Assembly: GCA_024236195.1 (NCBI GenBank)
Contig: JACKKZ010000002.1
Span: forward strand, 310,001-374,000
DNA: 64,000 nt
Direction: 5' to 3'
Source of the DNA: Sphingomonadaceae bacterium
GTDB lineage: Bacteria > Pseudomonadota > Alphaproteobacteria > Sphingomonadales > Sphingomonadaceae
The notes beneath the pieces were generated by a model. That model searched no databases. It was given only the letters and a program-made list of their open reading frames with translations, and was not told where the DNA came from. Every line of letters starts with the position of its first letter. Within the stretch, counting starts at the first letter, position 1. Positions 49,245 through 60,153 of the stretch are shown here, piece after piece. The position numbers and the translations under genes were made by a program.

Positions 49245-49760
49245 ATGGATCGTTCGCAGAAAGCCGACTCGGTCGCCCAGCTCAATGCAGTCTTCCAAGA
49301 GGTTGGCGTGGTGGTTGTCACCCGTAACCTCGGCCTTTCGGTGGCAGCGTCCACCGATCTGCGCGGCAAGATGCGTGATGCCGGTGCGTCCTACAAGGTT
49401 GCGAAGAACCGCCTTGCCAAGCTCGCCCTGAAGGACACTGCATACGAAGGCCTCGAGGAATACCTCACTGGCCCGACCGCCCTCGCTTATTCCGAGGATC
49501 CGGTGGCAGCAGCCAAGGCTGCAGTGGAATTCGCAAAGACCAACGACAAGCTTGAAATTGTCGGCGGTTCGATGGGTGGGCAGCTGCTCGACGAAGCTGG
49601 TGTGAAGGCCCTCGCCTCCATGCCGAGCCTCGACGAACTGCGTGGCAAGCTGGTGGGTCTCATCAACGCCCCGGCGACGAAGGTCGCCCAGGTGGTCAAT
49701 GCACCCGCCGCCAAGCTCGCTCGTGTTTTCGGCGCATATGCCGCCAAGGACGCAGCGTAA
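49245..49760 (+). CDS. rplJ: 50S ribosomal protein L10
   Basis: The 171-residue L10 protein anchors L7/L12 dimers to the ribosome stalk. It has MDRSQKADSVAQLNAVFQE, VVVTRNLGLSVAASTDLR, ASYKVAKNRLAKLAL and the long C-terminal helix that binds L12. TAAGGAG precedes the start. rplL follows after 67 nt. Confidence 0.97.
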   Translation: MDRSQKADSVAQLNAVFQEVGVVVVTRNLGLSVAASTDLRGKMRDAGASYKVAKNRLAKLALKDTAYEGLEEYLTGPTALAYSEDPVAAAKAAVEFAKTNDKLEIVGGSMGGQLLDEAGVKALASMPSLDELRGKLVGLINAPATKVAQVVNAPAAKLARVFGAYAAKDAA

Positions 49761-49827
49761 GCGGTTTTTCCAGTCGAAATTATTCATTTGGGGCACATGC
49801 CCCGCCACAGAATTTGGAGTGTAAATC

Positions 49828-50202
49828 ATGGCCGATATCGCCAAGCTTGTTGAAGAACTGAGCAAACTGACTGTCCTCGAGGCAGCTGAACTCGCCAAGG
49901 CACTGGAAGAAGAGTGGGGCGTTAGCGCCGCTGCTGCCGTTGCCGTTGCTGGCCCCGCCGCTGGCGGCGATGCCCCCGCAGCCGAAGAAAAGGACGAATT
50001 CGACGTCATCCTGACCGGCGACGGTGGCAAGAAGATCCAGGTGATTAAGGAAGTCCGCGGCATCACCGGCCTCGGCCTGACCGAAGCCAAGGCTCTCGTC
50101 GAAGGCGCGCCGAAGGCCGTCAAGGAAGGCGTGAACAAGGCAGAAGCCGAAGAAATCAAGGCGAAGATCGAAGCAGCTGGCGGCACCGTGGAACTCAAGT
50201 AA
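49828..50202 (+). CDS. rplL: 50S ribosomal protein L7/L12
   Basis: The 124-residue stalk protein has the N-terminal dimer domain (KLVEELSKLTVLEAAELAKA), an Ala/Gly-rich hinge and the C-terminal domain EFDVILTGDGGKKIQVIK, TGLGLTEAKALVEGAPK. It recruits translation factors. The operon ends at the following hairpin, with no rpoB downstream, unlike most bacteria. Confidence 0.98.
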   Translation: MADIAKLVEELSKLTVLEAAELAKALEEEWGVSAAAAVAVAGPAAGGDAPAAEEKDEFDVILTGDGGKKIQVIKEVRGITGLGLTEAKALVEGAPKAVKEGVNKAEAEEIKAKIEAAGGTVELK

Positions 50203-50246
50203 GAGTTCGCGTCACCAGATGTTTCGAGCCGCTTGGTTCGAGAAAG

Positions 50247-50275
50247 GGGCGGTACCGCAAGGTGCCGCCCTTTTT
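50247..50275 (+). terminator. Rho-independent terminator of rplJL
   Basis: The stem GGGCGGTACC / GGTGCCGCCC (50247-50256 and 50261-50270) is followed by TTTTTG. Confidence 0.9.
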
Positions 50276-50330
50276 GCTTGGTGGGGGAGAGGGCTGGTGC
50301 CGACTCGGTTCAGCGAAGCTGGATCAGCAG

Positions 50331-50365
50331 AAAAAAGGCCCGGCGCGCACGAAGCGGGCCGGGCC
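50331..50365 (-). terminator. Rho-independent terminator of the cytochrome c gene
   Basis: On the minus strand AGGCCCGGCCCGC, a short TTCG-type loop and GCGCGCCGGGCCT are followed by TTTTT. It lies about 27 nt after the cytochrome stop. Confidence 0.85.
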
Positions 50366-50391
50366 TCTCATTTCTTGCGGTGCCGAAACGC

Positions 50392-50868
50392 TCAGAGCGT
50401 CTTGAGGTAGTCGATCACTTCCTGCCGCTTGGCCGCATCCTTGATCCCGGCAAAGGCCATCTTGGTGCCGGGCACCTTGGCCATCGGACCTTCGAGATAG
50501 CTATTCAGCGTCGCTTCGTCCCAGGTCAGGCCGGAATTCTTCATCGCCGGGCTGTAGGTGTATGTTTCGACATGGCCGGCCTTGGCCCCGAACACAGCGG
50601 CCAGCGACGGGCCGACGCCGTTCTTGCCAGCCTCCACAGCGTGGCACACCTTGCATTGGGCAAAGGCAGCGGGCGCAGCGGCAACGGCAGCGGTAGCAGC
50701 CGCCTCGACCGGTGCCGCAGCATCGTCAGCCGGGGCCTCCACAGCGGCATCTTCCATTGGCGCTTCAACCGGAGCAGCGGTTTCCGGAGTGTCCGCAGCG
50801 GGCTCTTCCGCGCCTTGCCCACAACCGGCGAGCAGGATCAGTGCAGCAAAAGGTGCAAGTTTACGCAT
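50392..50868 (-). CDS. Class I cytochrome c lipoprotein
   Basis: The 158-residue protein has a lipobox (LLAGCG), a long Ala/Pro/Glu-rich flexible linker (about 20-68) and a cytochrome c domain with CKVCH (about 71-75) and the methionine ligand in GTKMAFAGI. It resembles membrane-tethered c550/c2 cytochromes that carry electrons from bc1 to oxidase. The Ala/Pro linker works as a tether. Confidence 0.92.
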   Translation of the reverse strand: MRKLAPFAALILLAGCGQGAEEPAADTPETAAPVEAPMEDAAVEAPADDAAAPVEAAATAAVAAAPAAFAQCKVCHAVEAGKNGVGPSLAAVFGAKAGHVETYTYSPAMKNSGLTWDEATLNSYLEGPMAKVPGTKMAFAGIKDAAKRQEVIDYLKTL

Positions 50869-51026
50869 CGAGACTTTCCCTTCCTGTGGCCGCCTATGCG
50901 ACCAATTATTCTACCCCCAACTGTTCGCTAGGGATCGAAATGCCATGCCTCTTTGACATGGCACAAGGCGAAGCGAGAAAACTTCGCTTCCCCTTGGTTT
51001 CCGCCGCGCCTATCCGGGCAGGCTTT

Positions 51027-52418
51027 ATGACGCAAGTAGATCGCCTCTCCCCTGCCAGCTGGCGCAGTGAATTTGCTGCCACCTTTGCGCTTGCCTGGCC
51101 GCTGGCGGCGGCAAATTTGCTGCAAATGCTGGTTCATGCCGTGGATGTGATGTTCGTGGCGCGGCTGGGCCAGCAGGAACTGGCGGCCGTGTCGCTCTCC
51201 ATCGCTCTGTTCGGGCTGCTGATGTGGGCCTTTTCCGGACTGACCGGGATTGTCGCTGCGCTGATCGCAGAGGAACTGGGGCGCAGGAAACATTCCGTGC
51301 GCGAAGTGCGTCGCTCCACCCGTATGGCCCTATGGCTGGCGGTGGTTTGCGGGGCGCTCGGCATGGCAGGTTGCCTCGCCGGGCCAGCGCTGATGCGGCT
51401 GACCGGACAGGATGAAGCCATCATCCTGCTCGCCGACCGCTTCCTGCGGATTATCATCTGGGCGATGATCCCGATGATCCTGGCCAATGTGCTGCGCTGC
51501 TTTGTCTCTGCGCTAGGCCGCCCGGTGTTTGCCACCTTGATCACGGCCAGCGCCATCGCGGTCAGCGCCCTGGGCAATTATGCGCTGGTTTTCGGCCATT
51601 TTGGCGCGCCCGAGCTGGGGCTGGAGGGTTCAGCGCTCGCCAGCGTCATCACCGCATTATTCATCCTGTGCGCCTATGTCATCGCGATCCTGTGGGACCG
51701 CCGCCTGCGCCGCTATCGTATCTTCGGCAATTGGTGGAAGCCGGAATGGAGCCGGTTGCGCGAACTGGTCGTGCTGGGCCTGCCCGTTGCGCTGACCATT
51801 GTTGCAGAGGCTGGCCTGTTTAGCGGCGCGGCCTTCATCATGGGGCGGATCGGCCCGGCAGAGCTGGCTGCGCATACCGTCGCCTTGCAGATCGCGGCAT
51901 TAGCTTTCCAAATACCGTTCGGGATCGGACAGGCCGCCACAATCCGTGTCGGCTATCACTATGGCAGCCGCGACCGGCAAGCTATTACCCGCGCAGGCTG
52001 GGCATCGCTGGCTATGGCGACCGGTTTCGCGATGGCCAGCGCGGCTGTGATGCTCGCTTTCCCGCGCTTCGTGCTGCAGATCTATGTCGATCCCGGCGCC
52101 GCCGAAAATGCCATATTGGTCAGCTTCGCCCTGCGCTACCTGTTGATCGCCGCTGCATTCCAGCTGGTGGACGGATTGCAGGCCGTCGCCGCCGGGGCCC
52201 TGCGCGGGTTGCAGGATACGCGCATGCCGATGGTGATCGCGCTGTTCAGCTATTGGGTGCCGGGCATGGGCATGGCGCTGTGGCTGGGCTTCCGCACGCC
52301 AATGCAAGGGACCGGCGTGTGGATCGGGCTGGCCGCTGGCCTGTCCTTCGCGGCGGTGCTCCTTCTCTGGCGCTGGACCCGGCGGGAGCGATTGGGGCTG
52401 GTGCAACACGCGTCCTGA
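51027..52418 (+). CDS. MATE family multidrug or metabolite exporter
   Basis: The 463-residue membrane protein has about 12 segments in two similar halves: FALAWPLAAANLLQMLVHAVD and LVVLGLPVALTIVAEAGLF begin each half as in NorM-type MATE proteins, with VDVMFVARLG in the first. It would export cationic compounds against Na+ or H+. The open frame extends far upstream through antisense of the cytochrome gene, so I take the internal ATG at 51027, though its ribosome site is weak. Confidence 0.9.
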   Translation: MTQVDRLSPASWRSEFAATFALAWPLAAANLLQMLVHAVDVMFVARLGQQELAAVSLSIALFGLLMWAFSGLTGIVAALIAEELGRRKHSVREVRRSTRMALWLAVVCGALGMAGCLAGPALMRLTGQDEAIILLADRFLRIIIWAMIPMILANVLRCFVSALGRPVFATLITASAIAVSALGNYALVFGHFGAPELGLEGSALASVITALFILCAYVIAILWDRRLRRYRIFGNWWKPEWSRLRELVVLGLPVALTIVAEAGLFSGAAFIMGRIGPAELAAHTVALQIAALAFQIPFGIGQAATIRVGYHYGSRDRQAITRAGWASLAMATGFAMASAAVMLAFPRFVLQIYVDPGAAENAILVSFALRYLLIAAAFQLVDGLQAVAAGALRGLQDTRMPMVIALFSYWVPGMGMALWLGFRTPMQGTGVWIGLAAGLSFAAVLLLWRWTRRERLGLVQHAS

Positions 52419-52459
52419 AACGGCCCTGACGCTCGCGAAATTTTTTCGCACTGCCCCTG

Positions 52460-52522
52460 TTGACTCCGCTTGCCACCCTCCCCAAATGCGCCCCGCTGGC
52501 ACTCTCCGTATGAGAGTGCCAA
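52460..52522 (+). promoter_or_regulatory. groESL promoter and CIRCE operator
   Basis: CTGGCACTC-TCCGTATGA-GAGTGCCAA (52496-52522) is a CIRCE element with 9-nt arms and a 9-nt centre, the binding site of the HrcA repressor. A TTGACT at 52460-52465 with CAAATG 17 nt later is the candidate promoter. It lies 36 nt upstream of groES, so groESL is probably under HrcA control. Confidence 0.88.
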
Positions 52523-52558
52523 CATTCTTTATCCACTCTAGTTCAAGAGAGGCAGACA

Positions 52559-52846
52559 ATGGCATTTCGTCCTCTGCATGACCGCGTACTGGTCCGTCGC
52601 ATCGAAGCCGACCAGAAAACCGCTGGCGGCATCATCATCCCTGACAGCGCGCAGGAAAAGCCCAGCGAAGGTGAAATCGTCGCCATCGGTGACGGCGCCC
52701 GCGACGATTCCGGCAGCCGCATCGCGCTCGACGTGAAGGTCGGCGACCGCGTGCTGTTCGGCAAATGGTCGGGCACCGAAGTCAAGATCGACGGTGAAGA
52801 CCTGCTGATCATGAAGGAAAGCGACATCATGGGGATCATCGGCTGA
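52559..52846 (+). CDS. groES: Co-chaperonin GroES
   Basis: The 95-residue protein matches GroES throughout: FRPLHDRVLVRRIEAD at the start, the mobile loop KTAGGIIIPDSAQEKPSEG and GDRVLFGKWSGTEVKIDGED. It caps GroEL during protein folding. It is followed by groEL after 53 nt. Confidence 0.98.
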   Translation: MAFRPLHDRVLVRRIEADQKTAGGIIIPDSAQEKPSEGEIVAIGDGARDDSGSRIALDVKVGDRVLFGKWSGTEVKIDGEDLLIMKESDIMGIIG

Positions 52847-52899
52847 TTGCCGGGTCTCACCAACGCTTCCAATCCAACTGAATTCCAGGAGAAGAGAAA

Positions 52900-54558
<1,659 letters not shown>

Positions 54559-54593
54559 GCCTTCCCCCCATTCAGTACCAACCGGTCACAGAC

Positions 54594-54625
54594 AGGCCCG
54601 GCGGAGCAATTCGCCGGGCCTTTTC
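54594..54625 (+). terminator. Rho-independent terminator of groESL
   Basis: AGGCCCGGCG and CGCCGGGCC form a 9-bp stem with a short GAGCAATT loop, followed by TTTTCT. Confidence 0.88.
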
Positions 54626-54706
54626 TGTCGCAAATGTCCAATTCCCGCCATTTTCCCTGCGTAATGCTGCGACCGGGACTGCAGGAGAGACAGCAGCGGA
54701 CAGCGT

Positions 54707-55444
54707 ATGGCTGGCAGCGTGGAAACAAGCAGTAGCGACGGACGCCCCAAGCAGGGGGTCTTGCTTCGTATTGGCAGGAACATCCGCCATCCCATCAATC
54801 GCTGGTTCGGGCGGCAGTCGCTGGTGGACGATACGCCGCTACTGGATCCTGCGTGCCTCCCCGCGCTTGAAGAGCTCCGCCAGAACTGGAATGTCGTGGC
54901 GGAAGAGCTTGCCCCACTGATTGCGGAACGGGAGCAAATCCCTGCCTTCGGGAAAATTTCCCCCGATCACCGCCGGATTGCGAGCAGCCCGGCGTGGAAG
55001 AGCTTCTTCTTCCAGGGCTATGGCTTCCATGCGGATGCAAATCGCAGCAAGTGCCCGCAAACCTCCGCCATGCTCGACCGTATTCCCGGGCTGGTGGTGG
55101 CCTTTTTCTCGATCATGGAACCGAACACCCATGTCCCCAGCCATCGCGGGCTGACCAAGGCATGGATCAATTGCCACCTGCCGATCATGGTACCCAAGGG
55201 GCCGGAGCGCTGCGAAATGGATGTTGCCGGCACCCTCGTCCATTGGCGCGAAGGCGAGTGGCTGCTGTTTGACGAGACCAACCCGCATGAAGTGTGGAAC
55301 GAGACCGGTGAAGTGAGGGTCGTGCTGTTCCTGCAAGTCATGCGCCCCATGCGCTGGCCCGGCAGGTTCGCCGCACGCATCATCCATGGCATTATTCGGC
55401 GCTCTCGCTTCGTCCAGGATGTCCGCCGGGAAATTGGCAGTTAG
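54707..55444 (+). CDS. Aspartyl/asparaginyl beta-hydroxylase-like protein (LpxO-type)
   Basis: The 245-residue protein has the AspH/LpxO domain: FFSIMEPNTHVPSHRGLTKA with the first Fe ligand His and 2-oxoglutarate residues, INCHLPIMVP, and LLFDETNPHEVWNETGEVR with the second His. Bacterial members hydroxylate lipid A acyl chains or proteins. The N-terminal part is soluble, without a clear membrane anchor, and the C-terminus is basic, which could bind a membrane surface. Confidence 0.85.
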   Translation: MAGSVETSSSDGRPKQGVLLRIGRNIRHPINRWFGRQSLVDDTPLLDPACLPALEELRQNWNVVAEELAPLIAEREQIPAFGKISPDHRRIASSPAWKSFFFQGYGFHADANRSKCPQTSAMLDRIPGLVVAFFSIMEPNTHVPSHRGLTKAWINCHLPIMVPKGPERCEMDVAGTLVHWREGEWLLFDETNPHEVWNETGEVRVVLFLQVMRPMRWPGRFAARIIHGIIRRSRFVQDVRREIGS

Positions 55445-55590
55445 GGCGATTCTGGCCGTTTGCGAAAGAATATTGCAGAAATGCGTCACACTCGCCGTGT
55501 GACACGCACTTTTCGTCGCGTTCCGGCTTGCTAGGTGAAATTCCGTGGCGTTAAGCTAATCCAAACCATGACAAGGGTAGTTTCCCCCGC

Positions 55591-56613
55591 ATGAAACTGG
55601 GACTGATCGGAAAATTCGCAGCTGCCGCCGCTCTCGCCGTCGGCACATTTGCCCCTGCCATGGCGCAGCAGGCATCGTATCAGCGCAACAATTTCGAAGC
55701 TGCTTTTGACAGTACATTCGGCACGAAGAAGCGCGCGCCGCAGACATTCGAAGCGGTCTATGAAACCGCCTTCGAACGGCGCATAGCGCAACTGGCTGAT
55801 GGCAATGAAGGCCGCATCGGCGTGTTCGCCATGGACCTCACCACCGGGCAGGAAATATCCATCCTGGGTGACCAGCGTTTCCCCATGGCCAGCACCAGCA
55901 AGATCGCCATTGCCGCAACCTTCCTCGAAGGGGTGGACCAGGGCCGCTGGAGTCTGACCAGCGAATATCCGCTGCTGATCCCGGTGCGTTCGGCCAAATT
56001 CTCCAGCCGCGCCGCGCCAGTGCGCGAAGGCAATTATCTGCCCGCCCATGAATTGATCGAACTGATGATTACCCGCTCTTCCAATTCGGCAACCGATGCG
56101 CTGCTGAAAGTGGTGGGCGGCCCCGATGCCGTCAATGACTGGGCCCGCCGCGCCGGGATCCAGGGCTTCCGCCTTGATCGCGACATTGCCACGCTGGTGC
56201 GTGATGATGGGGAATTCGATCCGGCGATGGTGATTGACCCGCGCGACAGCGCGACACCACGCGCCATGGTGCAAATGCTGGGCGGACTGTACCAGGGCCG
56301 CTGGCTGTCAGCCGAAAGCCGCCGTGTGATTATTGGGGCGATGGAGCGTTGCCGCACCGGTACACGCCGTATCCCCGCCCTGCTGCCCGCCAGTGCCAAT
56401 GTTGCGCACAAGACCGGCTCGCTCAACAATACGTCCAGCGATATCGGGATTATCCAGGCGCCTGACGGGCGGGCCATTGCCGTGGCGATCTATGTCACTG
56501 GCCAAGGGTCTCGTCCGGCCCGCGAAGCGCGGATCGCTTCCATCGCGGAGGCCCTGTATAGCGGCTACACCCAAGGTAGTGGTGGCCGGACCTGGGTGAA
56601 CGCCGAATATTGA
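55591..56613 (+). CDS. Class A beta-lactamase-like serine hydrolase, exported
   Basis: The 340-residue protein has a signal peptide (AxA near residue 25) and a class A beta-lactamase fold. Motifs are STSK (Ser101, Lys104), SSN (163-165, replacing SDN) and KTG (274-276). The omega loop keeps Arg in RLDR but the usual WEPELN is DIATLV, so the deacylating Glu166 (standard numbering) is not in place; the loop is also longer than in TEM. It may bind or slowly hydrolyse penicillins, or act on peptidoglycan. A long N-terminal extension (26-60) precedes the fold. Confidence 0.8.
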   Translation: MKLGLIGKFAAAAALAVGTFAPAMAQQASYQRNNFEAAFDSTFGTKKRAPQTFEAVYETAFERRIAQLADGNEGRIGVFAMDLTTGQEISILGDQRFPMASTSKIAIAATFLEGVDQGRWSLTSEYPLLIPVRSAKFSSRAAPVREGNYLPAHELIELMITRSSNSATDALLKVVGGPDAVNDWARRAGIQGFRLDRDIATLVRDDGEFDPAMVIDPRDSATPRAMVQMLGGLYQGRWLSAESRRVIIGAMERCRTGTRRIPALLPASANVAHKTGSLNNTSSDIGIIQAPDGRAIAVAIYVTGQGSRPAREARIASIAEALYSGYTQGSGGRTWVNAEY

Positions 56614-56667
56614 TCCTTGCCCTCTGGGCATAGGCCTGCGGGCCGGTTTCATGCAGGCAAAAAGAAA

Positions 56668-56691
56668 GGGCGGCGCCTTGCGGCACCGCCC
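56668..56691. terminator. Bidirectional terminator hairpin
   Basis: GGGCGGCGCC / GGCACCGCCC forms a stem (one non-paired position). On the minus strand it is followed by TTTCTTTTT, ending the small lipoprotein gene; on the plus strand by CTCTTTATT, ending the beta-lactamase-like gene. Confidence 0.75.
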
Positions 56692-56719
56692 CTCTTTATT
56701 CGCTAGAAGCGGGCTGAAA

Positions 56720-56998
56720 TTATTCAGCAGCCGGAGCTTCTTCGCCAGCAACTGCTTCAGCAGCAGCGTCGCCAGCAGCTTCAGCAGCGTCGGCAGCGCC
56801 TTCAGCAGCTTCACCAGCAGCGTCAGCAGCGCCTTCAGCGGCGTCAGCAGCTTCTGCAGTTGCTTCTTCAGCAACAGCTTCAGCGTCAGCCATAGCCGAA
56901 TCAGCAGCTTCGCCAGCAGCGTCGGTGGTGCTTTCCGAGCATGCAGCAACGGTCAGAGCAGCGGCTGCAGCAGCAGCAACGAGAGCAATCTTACGCAT
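56720..56998 (-). CDS. Small Ala-rich helical lipoprotein
   Basis: The 92-residue protein has a signal peptide with lipobox (TVAACS) and a mature part built almost only of Ala, Glu, Asp and Gly. It has heptad-like units such as AAEGAADAAGEAAEGAADAA, which predict a long acidic helix. It resembles low-complexity outer-membrane lipoproteins, but I cannot name a family. The start has AAGGA upstream; longer in-frame extensions are rejected. Confidence 0.65.
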   Translation of the reverse strand: MRKIALVAAAAAAALTVAACSESTTDAAGEAADSAMADAEAVAEEATAEAADAAEGAADAAGEAAEGAADAAEAAGDAAAEAVAGEEAPAAE

Positions 56999-57265
56999 AA
57001 TTTCAAATTCCTTGAACAGCGAGTGGGTTCTGCCGACCCCATTGGAGCCGACACAAAGCCAGTCAGATGTCCGGCTTCGGAGGGCGTCAATAATGGCGAC
57101 TTTGTGACGATGCAAGCGAGAATCGCATTTTACGCCTTTTTTTTGCCTTAATTGGAGCCGCAATTGCGGCAAGGCGAACTTTACCACTGAAGCCAGTGCA
57201 AATTGCCTGGTGGAGAGCCTGCAAAGGCGGCTGACCTGCCGCCGAGGCGCTGCTACCACCCGGCT

Positions 57266-60097
57266 ATGGCAGACAAGCAGCACCTCTATCTCGTCGATGG
57301 TTCAGCCTATATTTTCCGGGCTTACCATCGCCTTCCACCCCTGACCAATCCGGAAGGAACCCCGGTCGGGGCGGTCTATGGCTATACCACCATGCTATGG
57401 AAGCTGGCGGATGACCTCGACAAGGCCGATGGCCCCACTCATCTGGCGGTGATCCTCGACAAATCGGGCAGGTCCTTCCGCAACGAGATTTATCCCGAGT
57501 ACAAGGCAAATCGCCCCCCGCCGCCGGAAGACCTGGTGCCGCAATTCCCCCTGATTCGCGATGCGACCAAGGCCTTCAGCCTGCCCTGTATCGAAGAAGA
57601 GGGGCTGGAAGCGGACGATCTGATCGCTTCCTATGCCCGCGCGGCGGCAAGACAGGGATGGGATGTCACCATCGTCTCCTCTGACAAGGATTTGATGCAG
57701 CTGGTTGGCGAGGAGAATGGTGCGCGCATCGACATGCTCGATACGATGAAGAGCCAGCGCATCTATATCCCGGAAGTGGAGGAGAAATTCGGCGTCGGGC
57801 CGGAACTTGTCGGTGATGTCCTCGCGCTGATGGGGGACAGCGTGGATAATATTCCCGGCATTTTCGGGGTCGGTCCCAAGACCGCGACCAAGCTGATTCA
57901 GGAACATGGCTCACTCACCGCCGCACTCGATGCGGCGGAAGACATGAAGAAGAGCAAGCTCAAGGAACGGCTGATCGAGCACCGCGCAGATGCGGAACTG
58001 AGCCGTGTGCTGGTGGCGCTGAAGGAAGATTGCGAGCTTCCCATGCCGCTGGAGGACTTCAAGCTGGAAGGCATCCCGCCGGACCCGCTGGCCGGATTCC
58101 TCGAAAAGCATGGCTTCACCAGCCTGCTGCGGCGGCTAGGTGCAGGCCACGGCAGCCCGGAGCGGGCGAACAACCTCAATCCGGCCAAGCAGCAAGTTGC
58201 TGCGGCGCAGGGTGATGCCACCGGCAATCGCCAGCCACTGCCGGATATGCCTGCCGTCGACCATGCCACCTATGAATGCGTGCAGGATATGGACGCGTTG
58301 CAACGCTGGATTGCGCGGGCCGAGGCCACACGGCTTGTGGCGGTGGATACGGAAACCTCCGCGCTCGATGCGATGCAGGCGGAACTCGTCGGGATCAGCC
58401 TCGCGCTTGGCCCCAATGATGCCTGCTACATCCCGCTCGCCCATGGCGGGACGGATATGTTTGCGGAAAAACCTCCGCAGGTGGACCGCGAAGCCGCCCT
58501 CGCCGCACTGAAGCCCATGCTGGAAAGCGATGCCGTGCTGAAGATCGGGCAGAACATCAAATATGATCTCAACGTGCTGGCGCGTTACGGGGTCAATGTC
58601 TCCCCCATCGACGATACAATGGTGATCAGCTTCGCGCTGGACGCGGGCCGCTCGGAAGTGGGCATGGGCGGGCACGGGATGGACGAATTGTCCGAGCGGC
58701 ACCTTGGCCACACGCCGATCCCCTTCAAGGAAGTGTGCGGCACCGGCAAGAAGGCGATTCCCTTCGGCGAGGTCCCGCTGGACAAGGCCACCGCCTATGC
58801 CGCCGAGGATGCCGACGTCACCTGGCGGCTTCACGCGCTGCTCAAACCGAGGCTGGCCGAAGAAGGCGGGACGCGCATCTATGAGCGCGTCGACCGCCCG
58901 CTGATCCCGGTGGTTGCCGGGATGGAGCGCGAAGGGATCAAGGTTGATCGCGCCGCGCTCTCGCGTCTGTCAGAGGAATTCGCAACCCAGACCGGCAGGC
59001 TGGAAGGCGAAATCCACCAGCTGGCCGGCAGCGAATTCACCATCGGCAGCCCCAAGCAATTGGGCGACGTGCTGTTCGACACGCTCGGCTACAAGGGCGG
59101 ACGCAAGGGTAGAAGCGGGCAATATTCGACCGACCAGGCAGTGCTGGAGCGGCTGGCGGGCGAAGGGGCGGAGATCGCCAACAAGGTGCTGGAATGGCGC
59201 CAGCTGACCAAGCTCAAATCGACCTATACCGATGCCTTGCAGGAAGCGATAAACCAGCAGACGGGCCGCGTGCATACGTCCTATTCGCTGGTGGGCGCAC
59301 AGACGGGGAGGCTCAGTTCGACCGAGCCGAACCTGCAGAACATCCCCATCCGCACCGAAATCGGCCGCCAGATCCGCGAAGCCTTTGTGGCGGAGGACGG
59401 CAATGTCCTGCTCGCCGCCGACTATTCGCAGATCGAACTCCGCCTCGCGGCGCATATGGCCGATGTGCCGCAATTGAAGGAGGCCTTTGCCGCCGGGGAG
59501 GACATCCACGCGCGCACAGCGAAGGAAATGTATGGCGAAGTGGACCGCGACACACGCGCCCGCGCCAAGACGATCAATTTCGCGATCCTCTACGGCATTT
59601 CCCGCTGGGGCCTCGCCGGGCGGCTGGGGGTCGAGCCGGATGAAGCGCAGGCGGTGATCGACACCTATTTCCAGCGCTTCCCCGGCATCCAGTCCTATAT
59701 CCACACCACACTGGAGACAGTGCGCGAACGCGGCTATTCGGAAACGCTGTTTGGCCGCAAGACATGGTTCCCGCGGATCAATTCCAAGAACCAGGCCGAA
59801 CGGCAGGGCAGTGAACGCGCCGCGATCAACGCGCCGATCCAGGGCACCAGTGCGGACATTATCAAGCGCGCCATGGTCCGTATGCTGCCTGCGCTGGCAG
59901 AGGCCGGGCTCGGCCATGTGCGGATGCTGCTGCAAGTGCATGACGAATTGGTGTTCGAACTGCCTGCGGGCGATGTCGAAGCGGCCAAGCCGGTGATCGA
60001 ACGGGTGATGGCCGAAGCGGCTGGTCCGTCTGTCACGCTTGATGTGCCGCTCGGCATAGATATCGGCACCGGCACAAGCTGGGGTGAAGCGCATTGA
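57266..60097 (+). CDS. polA: DNA polymerase I
   Basis: The 943-residue protein has all three domains: a 5'-3' nuclease (1-290, LYLVDGSAYIFRAYHRLPP), a 3'-5' proofreading exonuclease with intact acidic residues (VAVDTETSALDA, NIKYDLNVL, YAAEDADVT) and the polymerase (motif A DYSQIELRLAAH, motif C VHDELVFE). It fills gaps in repair and removes RNA primers. The start at 57266 gives MADKQHLYLVDG, the usual family start; a 21-residue extension is unlikely. Confidence 0.97.
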   Translation: MADKQHLYLVDGSAYIFRAYHRLPPLTNPEGTPVGAVYGYTTMLWKLADDLDKADGPTHLAVILDKSGRSFRNEIYPEYKANRPPPPEDLVPQFPLIRDATKAFSLPCIEEEGLEADDLIASYARAAARQGWDVTIVSSDKDLMQLVGEENGARIDMLDTMKSQRIYIPEVEEKFGVGPELVGDVLALMGDSVDNIPGIFGVGPKTATKLIQEHGSLTAALDAAEDMKKSKLKERLIEHRADAELSRVLVALKEDCELPMPLEDFKLEGIPPDPLAGFLEKHGFTSLLRRLGAGHGSPERANNLNPAKQQVAAAQGDATGNRQPLPDMPAVDHATYECVQDMDALQRWIARAEATRLVAVDTETSALDAMQAELVGISLALGPNDACYIPLAHGGTDMFAEKPPQVDREAALAALKPMLESDAVLKIGQNIKYDLNVLARYGVNVSPIDDTMVISFALDAGRSEVGMGGHGMDELSERHLGHTPIPFKEVCGTGKKAIPFGEVPLDKATAYAAEDADVTWRLHALLKPRLAEEGGTRIYERVDRPLIPVVAGMEREGIKVDRAALSRLSEEFATQTGRLEGEIHQLAGSEFTIGSPKQLGDVLFDTLGYKGGRKGRSGQYSTDQAVLERLAGEGAEIANKVLEWRQLTKLKSTYTDALQEAINQQTGRVHTSYSLVGAQTGRLSSTEPNLQNIPIRTEIGRQIREAFVAEDGNVLLAADYSQIELRLAAHMADVPQLKEAFAAGEDIHARTAKEMYGEVDRDTRARAKTINFAILYGISRWGLAGRLGVEPDEAQAVIDTYFQRFPGIQSYIHTTLETVRERGYSETLFGRKTWFPRINSKNQAERQGSERAAINAPIQGTSADIIKRAMVRMLPALAEAGLGHVRMLLQVHDELVFELPAGDVEAAKPVIERVMAEAAGPSVTLDVPLGIDIGTGTSWGEAH

Positions 60098-60153
60098 CCC
60101 GGCCAGTTTCGATTTTCGGCAACCTTTTGCACTGACGAGCATTGATAGATCGC

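Noticed and set aside
56651..57151. Ser/Phe-rich 166-codon plus-strand open frame
   Set aside because: It is the antisense reading of the Ala-rich lipoprotein gene; the low complexity explains the lack of stops.
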